Positions 7,011 through 16,113 of a stretch of 64,000 bases of DNA are shown here, in pieces (within the stretch, counting starts at the first letter, position 1; each line of letters begins with the position of its first letter). This DNA is from Chryseobacterium ginsenosidimutans (GTDB taxonomy: Bacteria > Bacteroidota > Bacteroidia > Flavobacteriales > Weeksellaceae). The notes under the pieces are model-generated. The model was not told the DNA's origin, made no database searches, and saw only the letters and a program-made list of their open reading frames with translations. Made by a program: the position numbers and the translations under genes. The stretch lies in contig NZ_JAUSXC010000001.1 of assembly GCF_030823405.1 (NCBI RefSeq), forward strand, positions 2,215,001 through 2,279,000, given 5' to 3'.

Positions 7011-8996
7011 ATGATTTCTAAGCAGACCATAGATAAAATATTTTCCACAATCCGTGTAGAAGAGATTGTTGGGGAATATGTGCAGTTGAAAAGGGCAGGG
7101 TCTAATTTTAAAGGGCTCAGTCCGTTTCACGATGAAAAATCACCAAGTTTTGTAGTTTCACCGAGCAAACAGATTTGGAAAGATTTCTCGACAGGAAAAG
7201 GAGGGACTGCAATTTCTTTTTTAATGGAAATTGAGAATTTCACCTATCCTGAAGCACTTCGCCATGCTGCAAAAAAGTATGGAATTGAAATTGAAGAAGA
7301 TCAGCGCGAATTTTCTGAAGAAGCAAAAAATGCGCAGTCTGAAAGAGATTTATTATACAAGATTCATGAAATTGCCAATGATTATTTTCAAAATTTTCTT
7401 TGGGAGGTCGAAGAAGGAAAATCAATTGGATTATCTTATTTTAAAGAGCGTGAACTTCGGGATGATATTATCAGAAAATTCCAGTTGGGATATTCTCCGG
7501 AAAAGAAAAATTCTTTTACAGAATTTGCTATTGAAAAGGGATATTCAAAAGAGATATTAGAAAAGTCAGGATTATCAATTTTCCCGGACAATGCGCCGAA
7601 CGGAATTGATCGATTCCGTGAAAGAGTAATGTTCCCGATTCATAGTTTTTCGGGTAGAGTTCTTGGTTTTGGAGCAAGAATTCTTAAAAATAATGTCAAA
7701 ACGGCAAAATACCTCAATTCACCCGAAACCGAAATTTACCACAAATCCAATGTTCTTTATGGGCTAAACCAAAGTAAGCAGTCGATTTCAAGGAAAAATG
7801 TCTGTCTTTTGGTGGAAGGTTATATGGACGTTATTTCGCTTCATATGTCTGGAATTGAGAATGTGGTGGCGAGTTCAGGAACTTCTTTAACGACGGAGCA
7901 GATCAAGTTAATAAAAAGATTAACCGAAAATGTCACCATTCTGTTTGACGGTGATAATGCGGGAATTAAGGCCAGTTTCCGAAGTATTGATATGCTGCTG
8001 ACGGAAGGTATGAACATTCGTGTTCTTCTGTTTCCGGATGGCGACGATCCGGATTCTTTTGCAAGAAAACATCCGCAGGAATATGTAGAAAAGTTCATCG
8101 AAAATGAAGCGATGGATTTTATTGATTTTAAAGCTGAAATTCTTTTAAGAGAAGTCGGCAATGATCCGATAAAAAAGGCTGAAGCGATCAGGGATATTGT
8201 AAAATCGGTTGGTTTTGTTCAGAATGCTTTAAAAAGGGAAGTTTATCTTAAAGAAGTTTCTAATAAATTCGGATTGTCTGAGCAGAGTTTATTCAATGAG
8301 CTGGATGTTCAGAGACAGGTTACCCAAAATCATACGCAACACGTTCAGCAGCAAAAGGAAAGTGCGGCTCCCATAAAAATGGAGATCGTACCGTTGGATG
8401 AAGAAAAAGCCGATCCGTTTTTGTTTGAAGTTTTATTTATGGAAAATAAACTGGTCGATCATATGTTGATGTTTGGTGATATTGTTTTGAAAAGAACGGA
8501 TGAAAAGAACGGAGAATATCAAATTACTGTCATTGAGGAAATCCTTCATCATTTTGATGAGGAGCAGTATCAGTTTTTAGTAAAAGGGAACGAAATAATT
8601 ATTAATCAGGTAAAAGAAGGAATCCAGAATGATGAGCTGCGAAGCGGAAATTTCTTTGTAACCTTCATGGATGAAGAGATTACAACGAAAGTAGTGGACG
8701 CGTTGCTTCCGTTAGATGACCTTGAAAATTGGGCTTCAAGAAATATATTTCCGCCAAATTACGGAGATAAAATTGCCGATCAGGTAAAAGGCGATGTATT
8801 GCTGCATAAATACAGATATATTGATTATTTAATAAAAGAAACGGCAGGCGAACTTGATAAATACAGTGATTCTGATCAGGTAAAATATTTTGAGCTGATA
8901 CAGAAAATTACGTTATTAAAACAGGCTTCTATTCAGCTAAGCAATATCATTGAGTATTCTCCTATCAAAGGAATCTATGTAAATAGGAAAAGATAA
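7011..8996 (+). CDS. dnaG: DNA primase
   Basis: DnaG makes RNA primers at the replication fork. The 661-aa protein has an N-terminal zinc-ribbon-like domain (residues 1-100), a TOPRIM catalytic core (EGYMDV near residue 269 and DGDNAG near 315) and a C-terminal helicase-interaction region. In the CHC2 ribbon the usual Cys-x2-His and Cys-x2-Cys ligands read S37-PFH40 and D58-FST61, so three of four zinc ligands are absent. To my knowledge this is common in flavobacterial primases, so it is likely functional. The start codon follows a perfect -7 box by 4 bp. Confidence 0.95.
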   Translation: MISKQTIDKIFSTIRVEEIVGEYVQLKRAGSNFKGLSPFHDEKSPSFVVSPSKQIWKDFSTGKGGTAISFLMEIENFTYPEALRHAAKKYGIEIEEDQREFSEEAKNAQSERDLLYKIHEIANDYFQNFLWEVEEGKSIGLSYFKERELRDDIIRKFQLGYSPEKKNSFTEFAIEKGYSKEILEKSGLSIFPDNAPNGIDRFRERVMFPIHSFSGRVLGFGARILKNNVKTAKYLNSPETEIYHKSNVLYGLNQSKQSISRKNVCLLVEGYMDVISLHMSGIENVVASSGTSLTTEQIKLIKRLTENVTILFDGDNAGIKASFRSIDMLLTEGMNIRVLLFPDGDDPDSFARKHPQEYVEKFIENEAMDFIDFKAEILLREVGNDPIKKAEAIRDIVKSVGFVQNALKREVYLKEVSNKFGLSEQSLFNELDVQRQVTQNHTQHVQQQKESAAPIKMEIVPLDEEKADPFLFEVLFMENKLVDHMLMFGDIVLKRTDEKNGEYQITVIEEILHHFDEEQYQFLVKGNEIIINQVKEGIQNDELRSGNFFVTFMDEEITTKVVDALLPLDDLENWASRNIFPPNYGDKIADQVKGDVLLHKYRYIDYLIKETAGELDKYSDSDQVKYFELIQKITLLKQASIQLSNIIEYSPIKGIYVNRKR

Positions 8997-9112
8997 TTAC
9001 GGACAAACTGTTTAATTATTAACTCTTCTCTGTGACAAAAAGTCCTATAAAATTTTAGGAATAAAAGTTGTAAATTAAACTTTGTAAAAATGTAATAATA
9101 CACAATAGAAAT

Positions 9113-9799
9113 ATGGACATTAAAAAAGAATTCAGAGATTTCTCTGTAAAGCATTTAGGAAATAACGGTCTTGCTACCGATCAGTATATGGGAATGTATG
9201 GTCCAACGAATCTTACTCCGTATATTATGGAAGAAAGAAGATTAAACGTTGCTCAGATGGACGTTTTCTCTCGTTTGATGATGGACAGAATTATCTTCCT
9301 GGGAACAGGAATCGACGATCAGGTTGCCAACATCGTGACGGCTCAGCTTTTATTCTTAGAAAGTGCAGATCCTTCAAAAGACATCCAGATTTATATCAAC
9401 TCTCCTGGTGGAAGTGTTTACGCCGGTTTAGGGATCTATGACACAATGCAGATCATTAAGCCTGATGTAGCGACAATCTGTACAGGTATTGCTGCTTCAA
9501 TGGGAGCTGTTTTATTAGTCGCTGGTGAAAAAGGGAAACGTTCAGCACTTAAACATTCAAGAGTAATGATTCACCAGCCTTCAGGTGGTGCACAAGGTGT
9601 AGCTTCTGATATGGAAATCAACTTGAGAGAGATGTTAAAGCTTAAAAAAGAATTATATGACATTATTTCAGATCATTCTGGTCAGACTTATGAATGGGTT
9701 GAAAAAGCATCAGACAGAGATTATTGGATGACTTCTACTGAAGCTAAAGATTTCGGAATGGTAGATGAAGTTTTACAGAGATCAAAAGAGAAAAAATAA
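9113..9799 (+). CDS. clpP: ATP-dependent Clp protease proteolytic subunit
   Basis: ClpP is the serine protease chamber that degrades proteins fed by ClpX or ClpA/C unfoldases. The 228-aa protein contains the triad: S129 in GIAASMGAV, H154 in VMIHQPSGG and D203 in SDRDYWM. A 25-30 residue N-terminal extension precedes the conserved core and would be a propeptide or lineage extension. A Clp ATPase gene is not adjacent in this window. A TAAACTTTG -7-like box lies about 30 bp upstream and a strong terminator lies downstream, so it forms its own transcript. Confidence 0.95.
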   Translation: MDIKKEFRDFSVKHLGNNGLATDQYMGMYGPTNLTPYIMEERRLNVAQMDVFSRLMMDRIIFLGTGIDDQVANIVTAQLLFLESADPSKDIQIYINSPGGSVYAGLGIYDTMQIIKPDVATICTGIAASMGAVLLVAGEKGKRSALKHSRVMIHQPSGGAQGVASDMEINLREMLKLKKELYDIISDHSGQTYEWVEKASDRDYWMTSTEAKDFGMVDEVLQRSKEKK

Positions 9800-9821
9800 T
9801 TTTTCTTTAAAGAATAATTAT

Positions 9822-9854
9822 AAACGCATCAATTTATTTTGGTGCGTTTTTTTT
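9822..9854 (+). terminator. Terminator after clpP
   Basis: AACGCATCAA pairs with TTGGTGCGTT, with one G-T wobble, and is followed by eight or more T residues. Confidence 0.85.
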
Positions 9855-9949
9855 TGAAGTTCTGGAGAATTTTAACAAACTTTATAAAGTTAAAATCTAA
9901 AAACGGCATTATTTTTCTACTAAAAGTCATACACTTAAATTACAGAATT

Positions 9950-10498
9950 ATGTCAAAGAAAATTGCAATTTTAGCTACAAACGGCTTCGAAGAAAGTGAA
10001 TTGAAATCACCAAAAGAACACCTTGAGCAACAAGGTTGGACGGCTCATATTGTAAGTCCGGAATCAGGAACAATAAAAGCATGGGCAGAAAAAGACTGGG
10101 GACAGGAATATACTGTTGACAAGACTTTAGATGAAGTTTCGTCTTCGGATTATGATGCTTTGGTTTTACCGGGTGGAGTTATCAACCCCGACCAATTAAG
10201 GACAAATGAAGCTGCTTTATCATTTGTGAAAGATTTTTTTCAACAGAAAAAACCTGTGGCGGCAATTTGTCATGGTCCGCAAATTTTAATTAATGCTGAA
10301 GTCGTGGAAGGCAGAAATATGACTTCCGTAGGTTCTATCAGCAAAGACCTGAAAAATGCCGGAGCAAATTGGGAAGATAGTGAAGTCGTGGTTGATAATG
10401 GTTTGGTTACAAGCCGTACTCCCAAAGATCTTCCTGCATTTAATGCGAAAATGGTTGAGGAGATAAAAGAAGGAAAACATGAAGAACAGACTTTATAG
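9950..10498 (+). CDS. DJ-1/PfpI family protein (YhbO/Hsp31-like glyoxalase or protease fold)
   Basis: This 182-aa cytosolic protein belongs to the class I glutamine amidotransferase-like DJ-1/PfpI superfamily, whose members act in carbonyl stress or protein deglycation. The nucleophile elbow is AAICHGPQIL with the catalytic Cys followed by His. FEESEL near the N-terminus supplies the conserved Glu, and the segment ALVLPGGVINPDQLR is typical of the YhbO/PfpI branch. The ATG at 9950 (MSKKIAIL) was chosen because upstream codons cross the clpP terminator. It is transcribed alone and has its own terminator. The exact substrate is not predictable. Confidence 0.9.
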   Translation: MSKKIAILATNGFEESELKSPKEHLEQQGWTAHIVSPESGTIKAWAEKDWGQEYTVDKTLDEVSSSDYDALVLPGGVINPDQLRTNEAALSFVKDFFQQKKPVAAICHGPQILINAEVVEGRNMTSVGSISKDLKNAGANWEDSEVVVDNGLVTSRTPKDLPAFNAKMVEEIKEGKHEEQTL

Positions 10499-10522
10499 TT
10501 TTTAAAATTAAATAATAATAGG

Positions 10523-10552
10523 AGACCTGAGCAAAATTCAGGTCTTTTTTTG
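10523..10552 (+). terminator. Terminator after the PfpI-family gene
   Basis: AGACCTGA and TCAGGTCT form a perfect 8-bp stem around a 7-nt loop, followed by seven T residues. Confidence 0.88.
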
Positions 10553-10633
10553 TTGAAAAATTAAAACATATTTATTGTTCTATTCAAGATCAGTTTACAA
10601 TCAATATTTACTTTCGCATTCATAAAAGTATTT

Positions 10634-11896
10634 ATGAAAAAAATCCTACTGCCTATAATTGCTTTCATTTCTTTGACAGCATGTAATAATGATGAAAGTA
10701 CAGACAATCAGAATATCAATTATTCTAAACTTCCACAGGAATTTCCTTTTTCAACATTAATGAATTTAAATGGAGTGAATATTATTAATGGTGGTTTTGG
10801 TTCAGGAGCAACGGCGCATCCGACTCGGAAAGGAGAGTTTTATGTAATTACAGACCGGGGTCCAAATGTAGCTTATTCAAATGGAATCAAAATACTTGTT
10901 CCGAATTTCACACCGACAATTATGCATTTTAAGATCAATGCTGATGGAAATATTGAAGTTATTAAATATATCAAGCTTAAAAATCCTTCAGGACAGCCAA
11001 TTACAGGTCTTCCAAATCCGGTTGGAATGGGAAGCACAGGTGAAACAGCATATGCTGCAGATGGAAGTGTTTTAGGAACCGATAATTATGGATTAGACAG
11101 TGAAAGTATTGTTGCAGCAACAGATGGAACATTTTGGGTTTCTGATGAATACGGCCCTCATATCGTTCATTATAATGCGGATGGAGTAGAGTTGGAAAGA
11201 ATAAGCCCGATTGGTGTAAATACAGGAACAAGAAAGCTTCCTGCCGTTTTCGCCAAAAGAAGACCAAACCGAGGAATGGAAGGGATGTGTATGACGCCGG
11301 ACGGAAAAATGTTGGTTGGTACAATGCAGTCGACAATGTATGTTCCGTCGAAAGCTTTAGCAACAAATACAACTTTAACAAGAATTGTAACTTTTGATCT
11401 GGCGACAGGACAAACGAAGCAATATTTATACAAGCAAGACGGAGGAGCTTCGGATTCTGTTTGTGACATCACGCCAATAAGCAATAGTGAGTTTTTAGTA
11501 ATTGAAAGAGATGGAAACTTCGGTTCTGTTGGCGGACTTAAAAAAGTGTACAGAATCAATCTTTCAGGAGCTTCTGACGTTTCAGGAACTGATCTGACTG
11601 CTGTTGACGGAATGAAAGTGAACGGAAAAACTCTTGAACAGTCGACTTGGGCTGAGCTAAATGCAGCAGGATTAATGCCTGTTTCAAAAACTTTGGCGGT
11701 TGATCTGGTAGCAAAATTGGGCTACGAACACGATAAATTTGAAGGAATTGTATATTTAGGAAATAACAAACTTGCGATTTTTAATGATGATGACTTTGGT
11801 GTTTCAGATGACGGAAATGGAAATCCAAAAACGAAAATTCTTCCTAAAACAGGGAAGCAGGACAAAGGAACTATGTATATAGTCGATATTCAATAA
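10634..11896 (+). CDS. Esterase-like phytase-family lipoprotein
   Basis: This 420-aa envelope protein belongs to the 'esterase-like activity of phytase' family. The N-terminus is a lipoprotein signal ending in the lipobox SLTAC, with an acidic Asn/Asp run after the Cys, so it is probably on the outer membrane. Family landmarks include TDRGPN near residue 75, WVSDEYGPHIVHY near 175 and RPNRGMEGMC near 210, consistent with a beta-propeller-like fold. Substrate is unknown; phosphate esters are the family suggestion. A TACTTTCG -7-like box at 10609-10616 lies 17 bp upstream of the ATG, and a GC-rich terminator follows. Confidence 0.82.
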   Translation: MKKILLPIIAFISLTACNNDESTDNQNINYSKLPQEFPFSTLMNLNGVNIINGGFGSGATAHPTRKGEFYVITDRGPNVAYSNGIKILVPNFTPTIMHFKINADGNIEVIKYIKLKNPSGQPITGLPNPVGMGSTGETAYAADGSVLGTDNYGLDSESIVAATDGTFWVSDEYGPHIVHYNADGVELERISPIGVNTGTRKLPAVFAKRRPNRGMEGMCMTPDGKMLVGTMQSTMYVPSKALATNTTLTRIVTFDLATGQTKQYLYKQDGGASDSVCDITPISNSEFLVIERDGNFGSVGGLKKVYRINLSGASDVSGTDLTAVDGMKVNGKTLEQSTWAELNAAGLMPVSKTLAVDLVAKLGYEHDKFEGIVYLGNNKLAIFNDDDFGVSDDGNGNPKTKILPKTGKQDKGTMYIVDIQ

Positions 11897-11908
11897 TTAG
11901 ATTTTGTA

Positions 11909-11942
11909 AAAAGCGGCGGCATCGAAGATGCCGCCGCTTTTA
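11909..11942. terminator. GC-rich bidirectional terminator hairpin
   Basis: AAAAGCGGCGGCATC and GATGCCGCCGCTTTT form a perfect stem with a GAA loop. It sits between the converging esterase gene and the small membrane-protein gene, and serves both strands. Its GGCGGC...GCCGCC core recurs in two other intergenic hairpins of the window (16107-16143 and 28762-28815). Confidence 0.85.
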
Positions 11943-12233
11943 TTATATACTTTTATTAAGCTTTTTCTTGTTAAAGAAAATTGTGTAGATCAAAAAAGTC
12001 TGTAATAAGACATTTCCAATTAGTACTAATATTGATTGATAAACTGGAATTGGCGCATAAAACGGTAATAATCGGTTAAAGAAAATTGCCGGTGAACTTG
12101 CCAGATACTTTATTACAATAAAAGGATATTTCAGATAATCAGGTTCTATATCAATTAAAAACTGATCATATAGAAGAACATAAACTATATCAAATAAAAG
12201 AATTGCGAAGAATAGAAAAATAATTCTTTTCAT
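11943..12233 (-). CDS. Small hydrophobic membrane protein of unknown function
   Basis: This 96-aa protein has two or three hydrophobic segments (about residues 3-20, 42-55 and 65-88) and a basic C-terminus (NKKKLNKS). It is not recognised. It follows tpiA by 27 bp on the same strand and ends at a strong terminator, so it is probably the last gene of the tpiA transcript. The hydrophobic pattern and tight packing argue for a real gene. Confidence 0.6.
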   Translation of the reverse strand: MKRIIFLFFAILLFDIVYVLLYDQFLIDIEPDYLKYPFIVIKYLASSPAIFFNRLLPFYAPIPVYQSILVLIGNVLLQTFLIYTIFFNKKKLNKSI

Positions 12234-12260
12234 AATTTTTACTTAATACAATTTTTTATT

Positions 12261-13019
12261 TTAATTAAAGCCTTCAATAATTTTAGAGAAATCCTCCAGT
12301 TTCAAAGCTGCTCCACCTATCAAACCACCGTCGATATCTGGTTGAGAGAAAATTTCTTTTGCGTTATCCGGTTTTACAGAACCTCCATAAAGAATAGAAA
12401 CCTCATCAGCAACTTCCTGTCCGTATTTTGCAGCGATGGTGCTTCTGATGTGAGCGTGGATTTCCTGAGCTTGTTCAGGAGTGGCAGTTTCACCTGTTCC
12501 GATAGCCCAAACCGGTTCGTAAGCAATCACAACTTTCTTAATTTCTTCCGCAGAAAGCGTGAAAAGGGCAACTTCAGTCTGGTTTTTTACCACTTCAAAA
12601 TGTTGACCTGCTTTTCTTTGCTCCAAAGTTTCACCATTGCAGTAAACAGGAATTAAACCTTTATCTAAAGCCAATTTTATTTTTCTATTACAGTGAGAAT
12701 CTGTTTCACCGTGATATTGTCTTCTTTCAGAGTGTCCGATTAATGAACCTGTTGCATCGATTGATTCTAGCATATCAGCAGAAATTTCTCCTGTATAAGC
12801 TCCGCTTTCGTGCTCACTCATATCCTGTGCGAAAACTCCGATTTCGTCTTTTTCGAAGATATCTTTTGCCATCATTAAATATAAAGATGGAGGGGCGATC
12901 CAAACTTCACAGTTTGTAGCATTGTTGTTTTTATAGCTAAGTAATTGAACCATTAATTGTTGCGCGTCAATTACATTTTTGTTCATTTTCCAGTTTCCTG
13001 CAACTATTTTTCTTCTCAT
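12261..13019 (-). CDS. tpiA: Triosephosphate isomerase
   Basis: TpiA interconverts dihydroxyacetone phosphate and glyceraldehyde 3-phosphate in glycolysis. The 252-aa length is normal. Catalytic residues are visible: K11 in GNWKMN, H96 in IGHSERR and E168 in AYEPVWAIGTG. The phosphate-binding YGGSVKPDN and GGLIGGA loops are intact. The gene is 25 bp downstream of a TerB-like gene and part of a minus-strand run that starts at the DUF1599 gene (15148). Confidence 0.97.
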   Translation of the reverse strand: MRRKIVAGNWKMNKNVIDAQQLMVQLLSYKNNNATNCEVWIAPPSLYLMMAKDIFEKDEIGVFAQDMSEHESGAYTGEISADMLESIDATGSLIGHSERRQYHGETDSHCNRKIKLALDKGLIPVYCNGETLEQRKAGQHFEVVKNQTEVALFTLSAEEIKKVVIAYEPVWAIGTGETATPEQAQEIHAHIRSTIAAKYGQEVADEVSILYGGSVKPDNAKEIFSQPDIDGGLIGGAALKLEDFSKIIEGFN

Positions 13020-13044
13020 AGTTTATATTTTAATTTTCAAATAA

Positions 13045-13392
13045 TTAAATATTCCAAAGTTTTTTCAAAAGCGTATAAAAAGTATGCTCTTCGTCAGTTA
13101 CTTTATTATCAGCTTTAATCAATGTTTTTGCAAATTGAATGAAACTTTTACGCTCTTCTTCCGTAGAATCGTCGAAAAAACAACGGGCATGGAATTCAAA
13201 ATGACCTTTCCATTCTTCGGGTTGAAGCAAAGCAATCACTTCAAGTTCATTATCCAAATCCACTTTAAAAGGAAATTCATCTGCTAAATATTGCTGAACA
13301 AGCATGCCTTCTTCGGGAGCAAATTCTCCGTCTACAGAGGAAAGAATCATCAATAAATGGTAACCGGCGATCGATTTATTTGATTTTTGCAT
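13045..13392 (-). CDS. TerB-like small acidic protein
   Basis: This 115-aa all-helical protein resembles the TerB fold: an acidic SSVDGEFAPEEGMLVQQYL motif and the later ADNKVTDEEHTFY pair, each shaped like a TerB metal-binding turn (D-G-x-x-x-x-E-E). TerB proteins are linked to metal or stress responses, but no other ter gene is present. It lies 25 bp upstream of tpiA and 74 bp downstream of the DoxX/MauE-type gene, so it is probably co-transcribed. Function is unknown. Confidence 0.6.
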   Translation of the reverse strand: MQKSNKSIAGYHLLMILSSVDGEFAPEEGMLVQQYLADEFPFKVDLDNELEVIALLQPEEWKGHFEFHARCFFDDSTEEERKSFIQFAKTLIKADNKVTDEEHTFYTLLKKLWNI

Positions 13393-13466
13393 TAAAGTAT
13401 GTTTAAGTTTAGTGTTTGTCTTTTATAATTAAATATTCAGGTTTGCAAGTCTCTAATCTCTGAAAT

Positions 13467-14579
13467 CTATTTCACATAGTCTTTTGCAGGCTGTTTGTCT
13501 ACAATTTTTCCGTTTTGCAGGATTAAAACAAAAGGATTGCTTCTGGCAATGGTTTTAATGGCAGTTCCGTCCATCATTGTATTTTTGATAGTTTTGAAAG
13601 TGTTCGGAAGCGTTGAAACACCGTACACAACATTTGCACCCTGAGTTTTGACTTTAGCTTCAACCTGTTTCAATAATTCAGGGGAAACTTCCTGCGGATG
13701 ATAAGAGAAAACTAAAATGGCTTTTGGAGCATTGATGACTTCTTCAGTCAATTCTAATCCTGTCGGATCTTCAATTTTAAACTTAGCGATTTCAGATTTG
13801 TAACCCTCTTTTACCAAAACAGATTCGTTTTTTCCTTCCTCAATTTTCCAGGGCGAACCTTCCGCCCAATATTTTGTTTCTTTAATATAATCGTCCTGAT
13901 TTACCTTTAAAACTTCTCCCGTTTTCGAGTTTTTAAGAGAATAAAAAGTTTTATATTCTGATGGATTCTTATTGATTTTTGCTTTTTCTGCCTTTAAATC
14001 GGTTCCGATTTTATAATCACGAAAATCGATAATCGGTTCGTAAACAATGCCATGAGCTCCAACTAAAATCATCCCAATTGAAAATATTGCCAAAAGAATA
14101 TATTTAAACTTATTTCCTGATTCTTTTTTAGAACTGTAGCTATACGCATCTTTTTTCTTAAATTCTTTTCTGTAAAGGATAAATACGACAATTAATCCTG
14201 CCAAAAGCACAATATCTTTAATGAAGCTCTGCCAAGGCGTAAATTTAATGGCATCTCCAAAACATCCGCAGTCCGTTACTACATTGAAATATGCTGAGTA
14301 AAATGTTAGGAAACCAAAGAAAATACAAAGCCCGATTAATGCTGAAAGGGTAAATTTAAGTTTTAATTTTAGTAAAAGCATAAACCCTAGAAGTAGCTCC
14401 AAAACCACAACAATTACAGAAAGTGGAAGGGCAAACTTTTCAAAAAACGGCATGTTAAAAACGTTTGGAGCAAAGTATTCTTCCATTTTAAACGAAAAAC
14501 CAACCAGATCCACCGCTTTTACAAAGCCGGAAAGGATAAAAATAACAGCAATTAGCAAACGTAATAAACCTTTTATCAT
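13467..14579 (-). CDS. DoxX/MauE-type membrane protein with C-terminal thioredoxin-like region (BT_3928 family)
   Basis: This 370-aa inner-membrane protein starts with four membrane helices (about residues 5-135) of the DoxX/MauE type. A CxC pair, TDCGCFGDAI, near residue 105 is typical of MauE-like redox proteins. A fifth helix near residue 160 leads to a periplasmic region of about 190 residues with an alpha/beta C-terminal domain (ILVFSYHPQEVSPE...FVLILQNGKIV) resembling thioredoxin-like folds but lacking a CxxC. It follows the DUF1599 gene by 2 bp, a pairing I recall from other Bacteroidota. A role in disulfide or quinone chemistry is inferred from the fold only. Confidence 0.75.
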   Translation of the reverse strand: MIKGLLRLLIAVIFILSGFVKAVDLVGFSFKMEEYFAPNVFNMPFFEKFALPLSVIVVVLELLLGFMLLLKLKLKFTLSALIGLCIFFGFLTFYSAYFNVVTDCGCFGDAIKFTPWQSFIKDIVLLAGLIVVFILYRKEFKKKDAYSYSSKKESGNKFKYILLAIFSIGMILVGAHGIVYEPIIDFRDYKIGTDLKAEKAKINKNPSEYKTFYSLKNSKTGEVLKVNQDDYIKETKYWAEGSPWKIEEGKNESVLVKEGYKSEIAKFKIEDPTGLELTEEVINAPKAILVFSYHPQEVSPELLKQVEAKVKTQGANVVYGVSTLPNTFKTIKNTMMDGTAIKTIARSNPFVLILQNGKIVDKQPAKDYVK

Positions 14580-14581
14580 AG

Positions 14582-15148
14582 TTAAATAGTTTTGGATTCG
14601 ACGTTGTTTTCTTTTTCGGAGAATTTTATTAAACAGAAAACTGCATAATTCAGCATATCGAAATAATTGGCATCTAAACCTTCAGAAACGATGGTAATGC
14701 CTTGATTATCTTCGATTTGCTTTGTTCTTAAAACTTTTTGATAAATTAAATCCGTGATCGAAGAAATTCTCATATCTCTCCAAGCTTCACCATAATCATG
14801 GTTTTTTCTTTCCATTAAAGCTTTCGTTTCGTGGGAATATTTATCGTAAAGACTTAAAATCTCTTCTTTATTTTCATTAAAATCATTGGAAAAACCTTTT
14901 TCAAGCTGAATAAGCCCGATGATAGAGTAGTTTACAATAGCAATGAATTCGTCTTCTTCACTTTCATCCACCATTTTTTTGTCGGTCATCTGTAATGTGC
15001 GGATTCTGTTGACTTTAATGTAAATCTGGTCCGTAATTGAACTCGGTCTCAAAACCCTCCATGCCGCACCGTAATCCTGTAATTTTTTACTGAAAAGTTC
15101 ACGGCACTGACCAATAATTTCCTCGAACTGTACTGATGTTTCTGACAT
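14582..15148 (-). CDS. DUF1599 domain protein
   Basis: This 188-aa soluble protein consists of two similar halves. Each contains a DYGxAWRxxRxSSITDxIYxKVxR block: LQDYGAAWRVLRPSSITDQI near residue 23 and HDYGEAWRDMRISSITDLI near residue 118. This repeat is diagnostic of DUF1599, an all-alpha family distantly related to nucleotide pyrophosphohydrolase-like folds. The gene starts a minus-strand cluster with the DoxX/MauE gene 2 bp downstream. A TATATTTG -7 box (minus, 15166-15173) lies 18 bp upstream. Function is unknown. Confidence 0.85.
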   Translation of the reverse strand: MSETSVQFEEIIGQCRELFSKKLQDYGAAWRVLRPSSITDQIYIKVNRIRTLQMTDKKMVDESEEDEFIAIVNYSIIGLIQLEKGFSNDFNENKEEILSLYDKYSHETKALMERKNHDYGEAWRDMRISSITDLIYQKVLRTKQIEDNQGITIVSEGLDANYFDMLNYAVFCLIKFSEKENNVESKTI

Positions 15149-15228
15149 AAATTCTCTTAATCTTTCAAATATACGAAATACGTTTTAGGTAGTAGGAATC
15201 AGGGCTTAGTTTTTTGCCGGGAAGTTAG

Positions 15229-15236
15229 TATTTTTG
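15229..15236 (+). promoter_or_regulatory. -7 box of folP
   Basis: TATTTTTG followed by C ends 4 bp before the folP ATG (15241), so the transcript should start at or beside the start codon. Confidence 0.55.
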
Positions 15237-15240
15237 CTAT

Positions 15241-16113
15241 ATGCAAAAACATTCATCATCTATCAATTATTACTCCGTAAACTGCAACGGAAAATTGGTT
15301 GATTTGTCTATTCCGAAAATCATGGGAATTCTGAATCTTACTCCCGATTCATTTTCTGACGGTGGAAAATTTAATAATGAAAGATCTGCGTTGGAACATA
15401 CGGAAAAGTTATTGAAAGAAGGGGCGGAAATCATCGATATCGGACCACAATCAACACGTCCGAATGCAGAATTTTTAAGTGCTGAAGAAGAAATTAAAAG
15501 AATTGGAAATATAATTTCTTTAATTAAAAAAGAACTTCCGGAAGCCTTGATTTCTTTAGATACGTTTTATGCTGAAACGGTAAAGTTTGGTTTTAACGAA
15601 GGAATTGATATTATTAATGATATTTCGGGTGGTCATTTTGACGATAAAATGTTTGATACAGTCGCAGAAACGAAACTTCCTTATATTTTGATGCACGTAA
15701 ATCCTTCGTATGAAACGATGCATAATAAAATAAAGTTTGCGGATATTACCCTTTCCCTGAATCAGTATTTTTCTGAAAAAACAACTGAGTTATTAAAAAA
15801 AGGAGTCAATGATATTATTCTTGATCCCGGTTTCGGTTTCGGAAAAACGGTGGAAGACCAGATGAAAATGATCGATGAGGTGGAATATTTAGGATTTGAA
15901 AAATTTCCTTTATTAATTGGAATTTCGAGAAAATCCTTTATTTACAAACCGCTTGGGAAATCTGCTTTGGACATCAATAAAGAAACTCAGAAATTGCATT
16001 TTAAAGTTTTGCAGCAGGGAGCAAAAATTTTGAGGGTTCACGATGTTGCAGAAGCTAAGAAAATAGTTGATGAATTTTTGAATCAAAAATTCTTATTGGA
16101 AATACAGGTTTAG
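15241..16113 (+). CDS. folP: Dihydropteroate synthase
   Basis: FolP condenses 6-hydroxymethyl-7,8-dihydropterin pyrophosphate with p-aminobenzoate in folate synthesis and is the sulfonamide target. The 290-aa TIM barrel shows the signature blocks GILNLTPDSFSDGGKF near residue 29, IDIGPQSTRPNA near 60, ISLDTF, NDISGG, and DPGFGFGKT near 195 with GISRKSF after it. It has a perfect -7 box 4 bp upstream of the ATG and is divergent from the DUF1599 gene. Its stop codon lies inside a long GC-rich palindrome (16107-16143). Confidence 0.95.
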   Translation: MQKHSSSINYYSVNCNGKLVDLSIPKIMGILNLTPDSFSDGGKFNNERSALEHTEKLLKEGAEIIDIGPQSTRPNAEFLSAEEEIKRIGNIISLIKKELPEALISLDTFYAETVKFGFNEGIDIINDISGGHFDDKMFDTVAETKLPYILMHVNPSYETMHNKIKFADITLSLNQYFSEKTTELLKKGVNDIILDPGFGFGKTVEDQMKMIDEVEYLGFEKFPLLIGISRKSFIYKPLGKSALDINKETQKLHFKVLQQGAKILRVHDVAEAKKIVDEFLNQKFLLEIQV

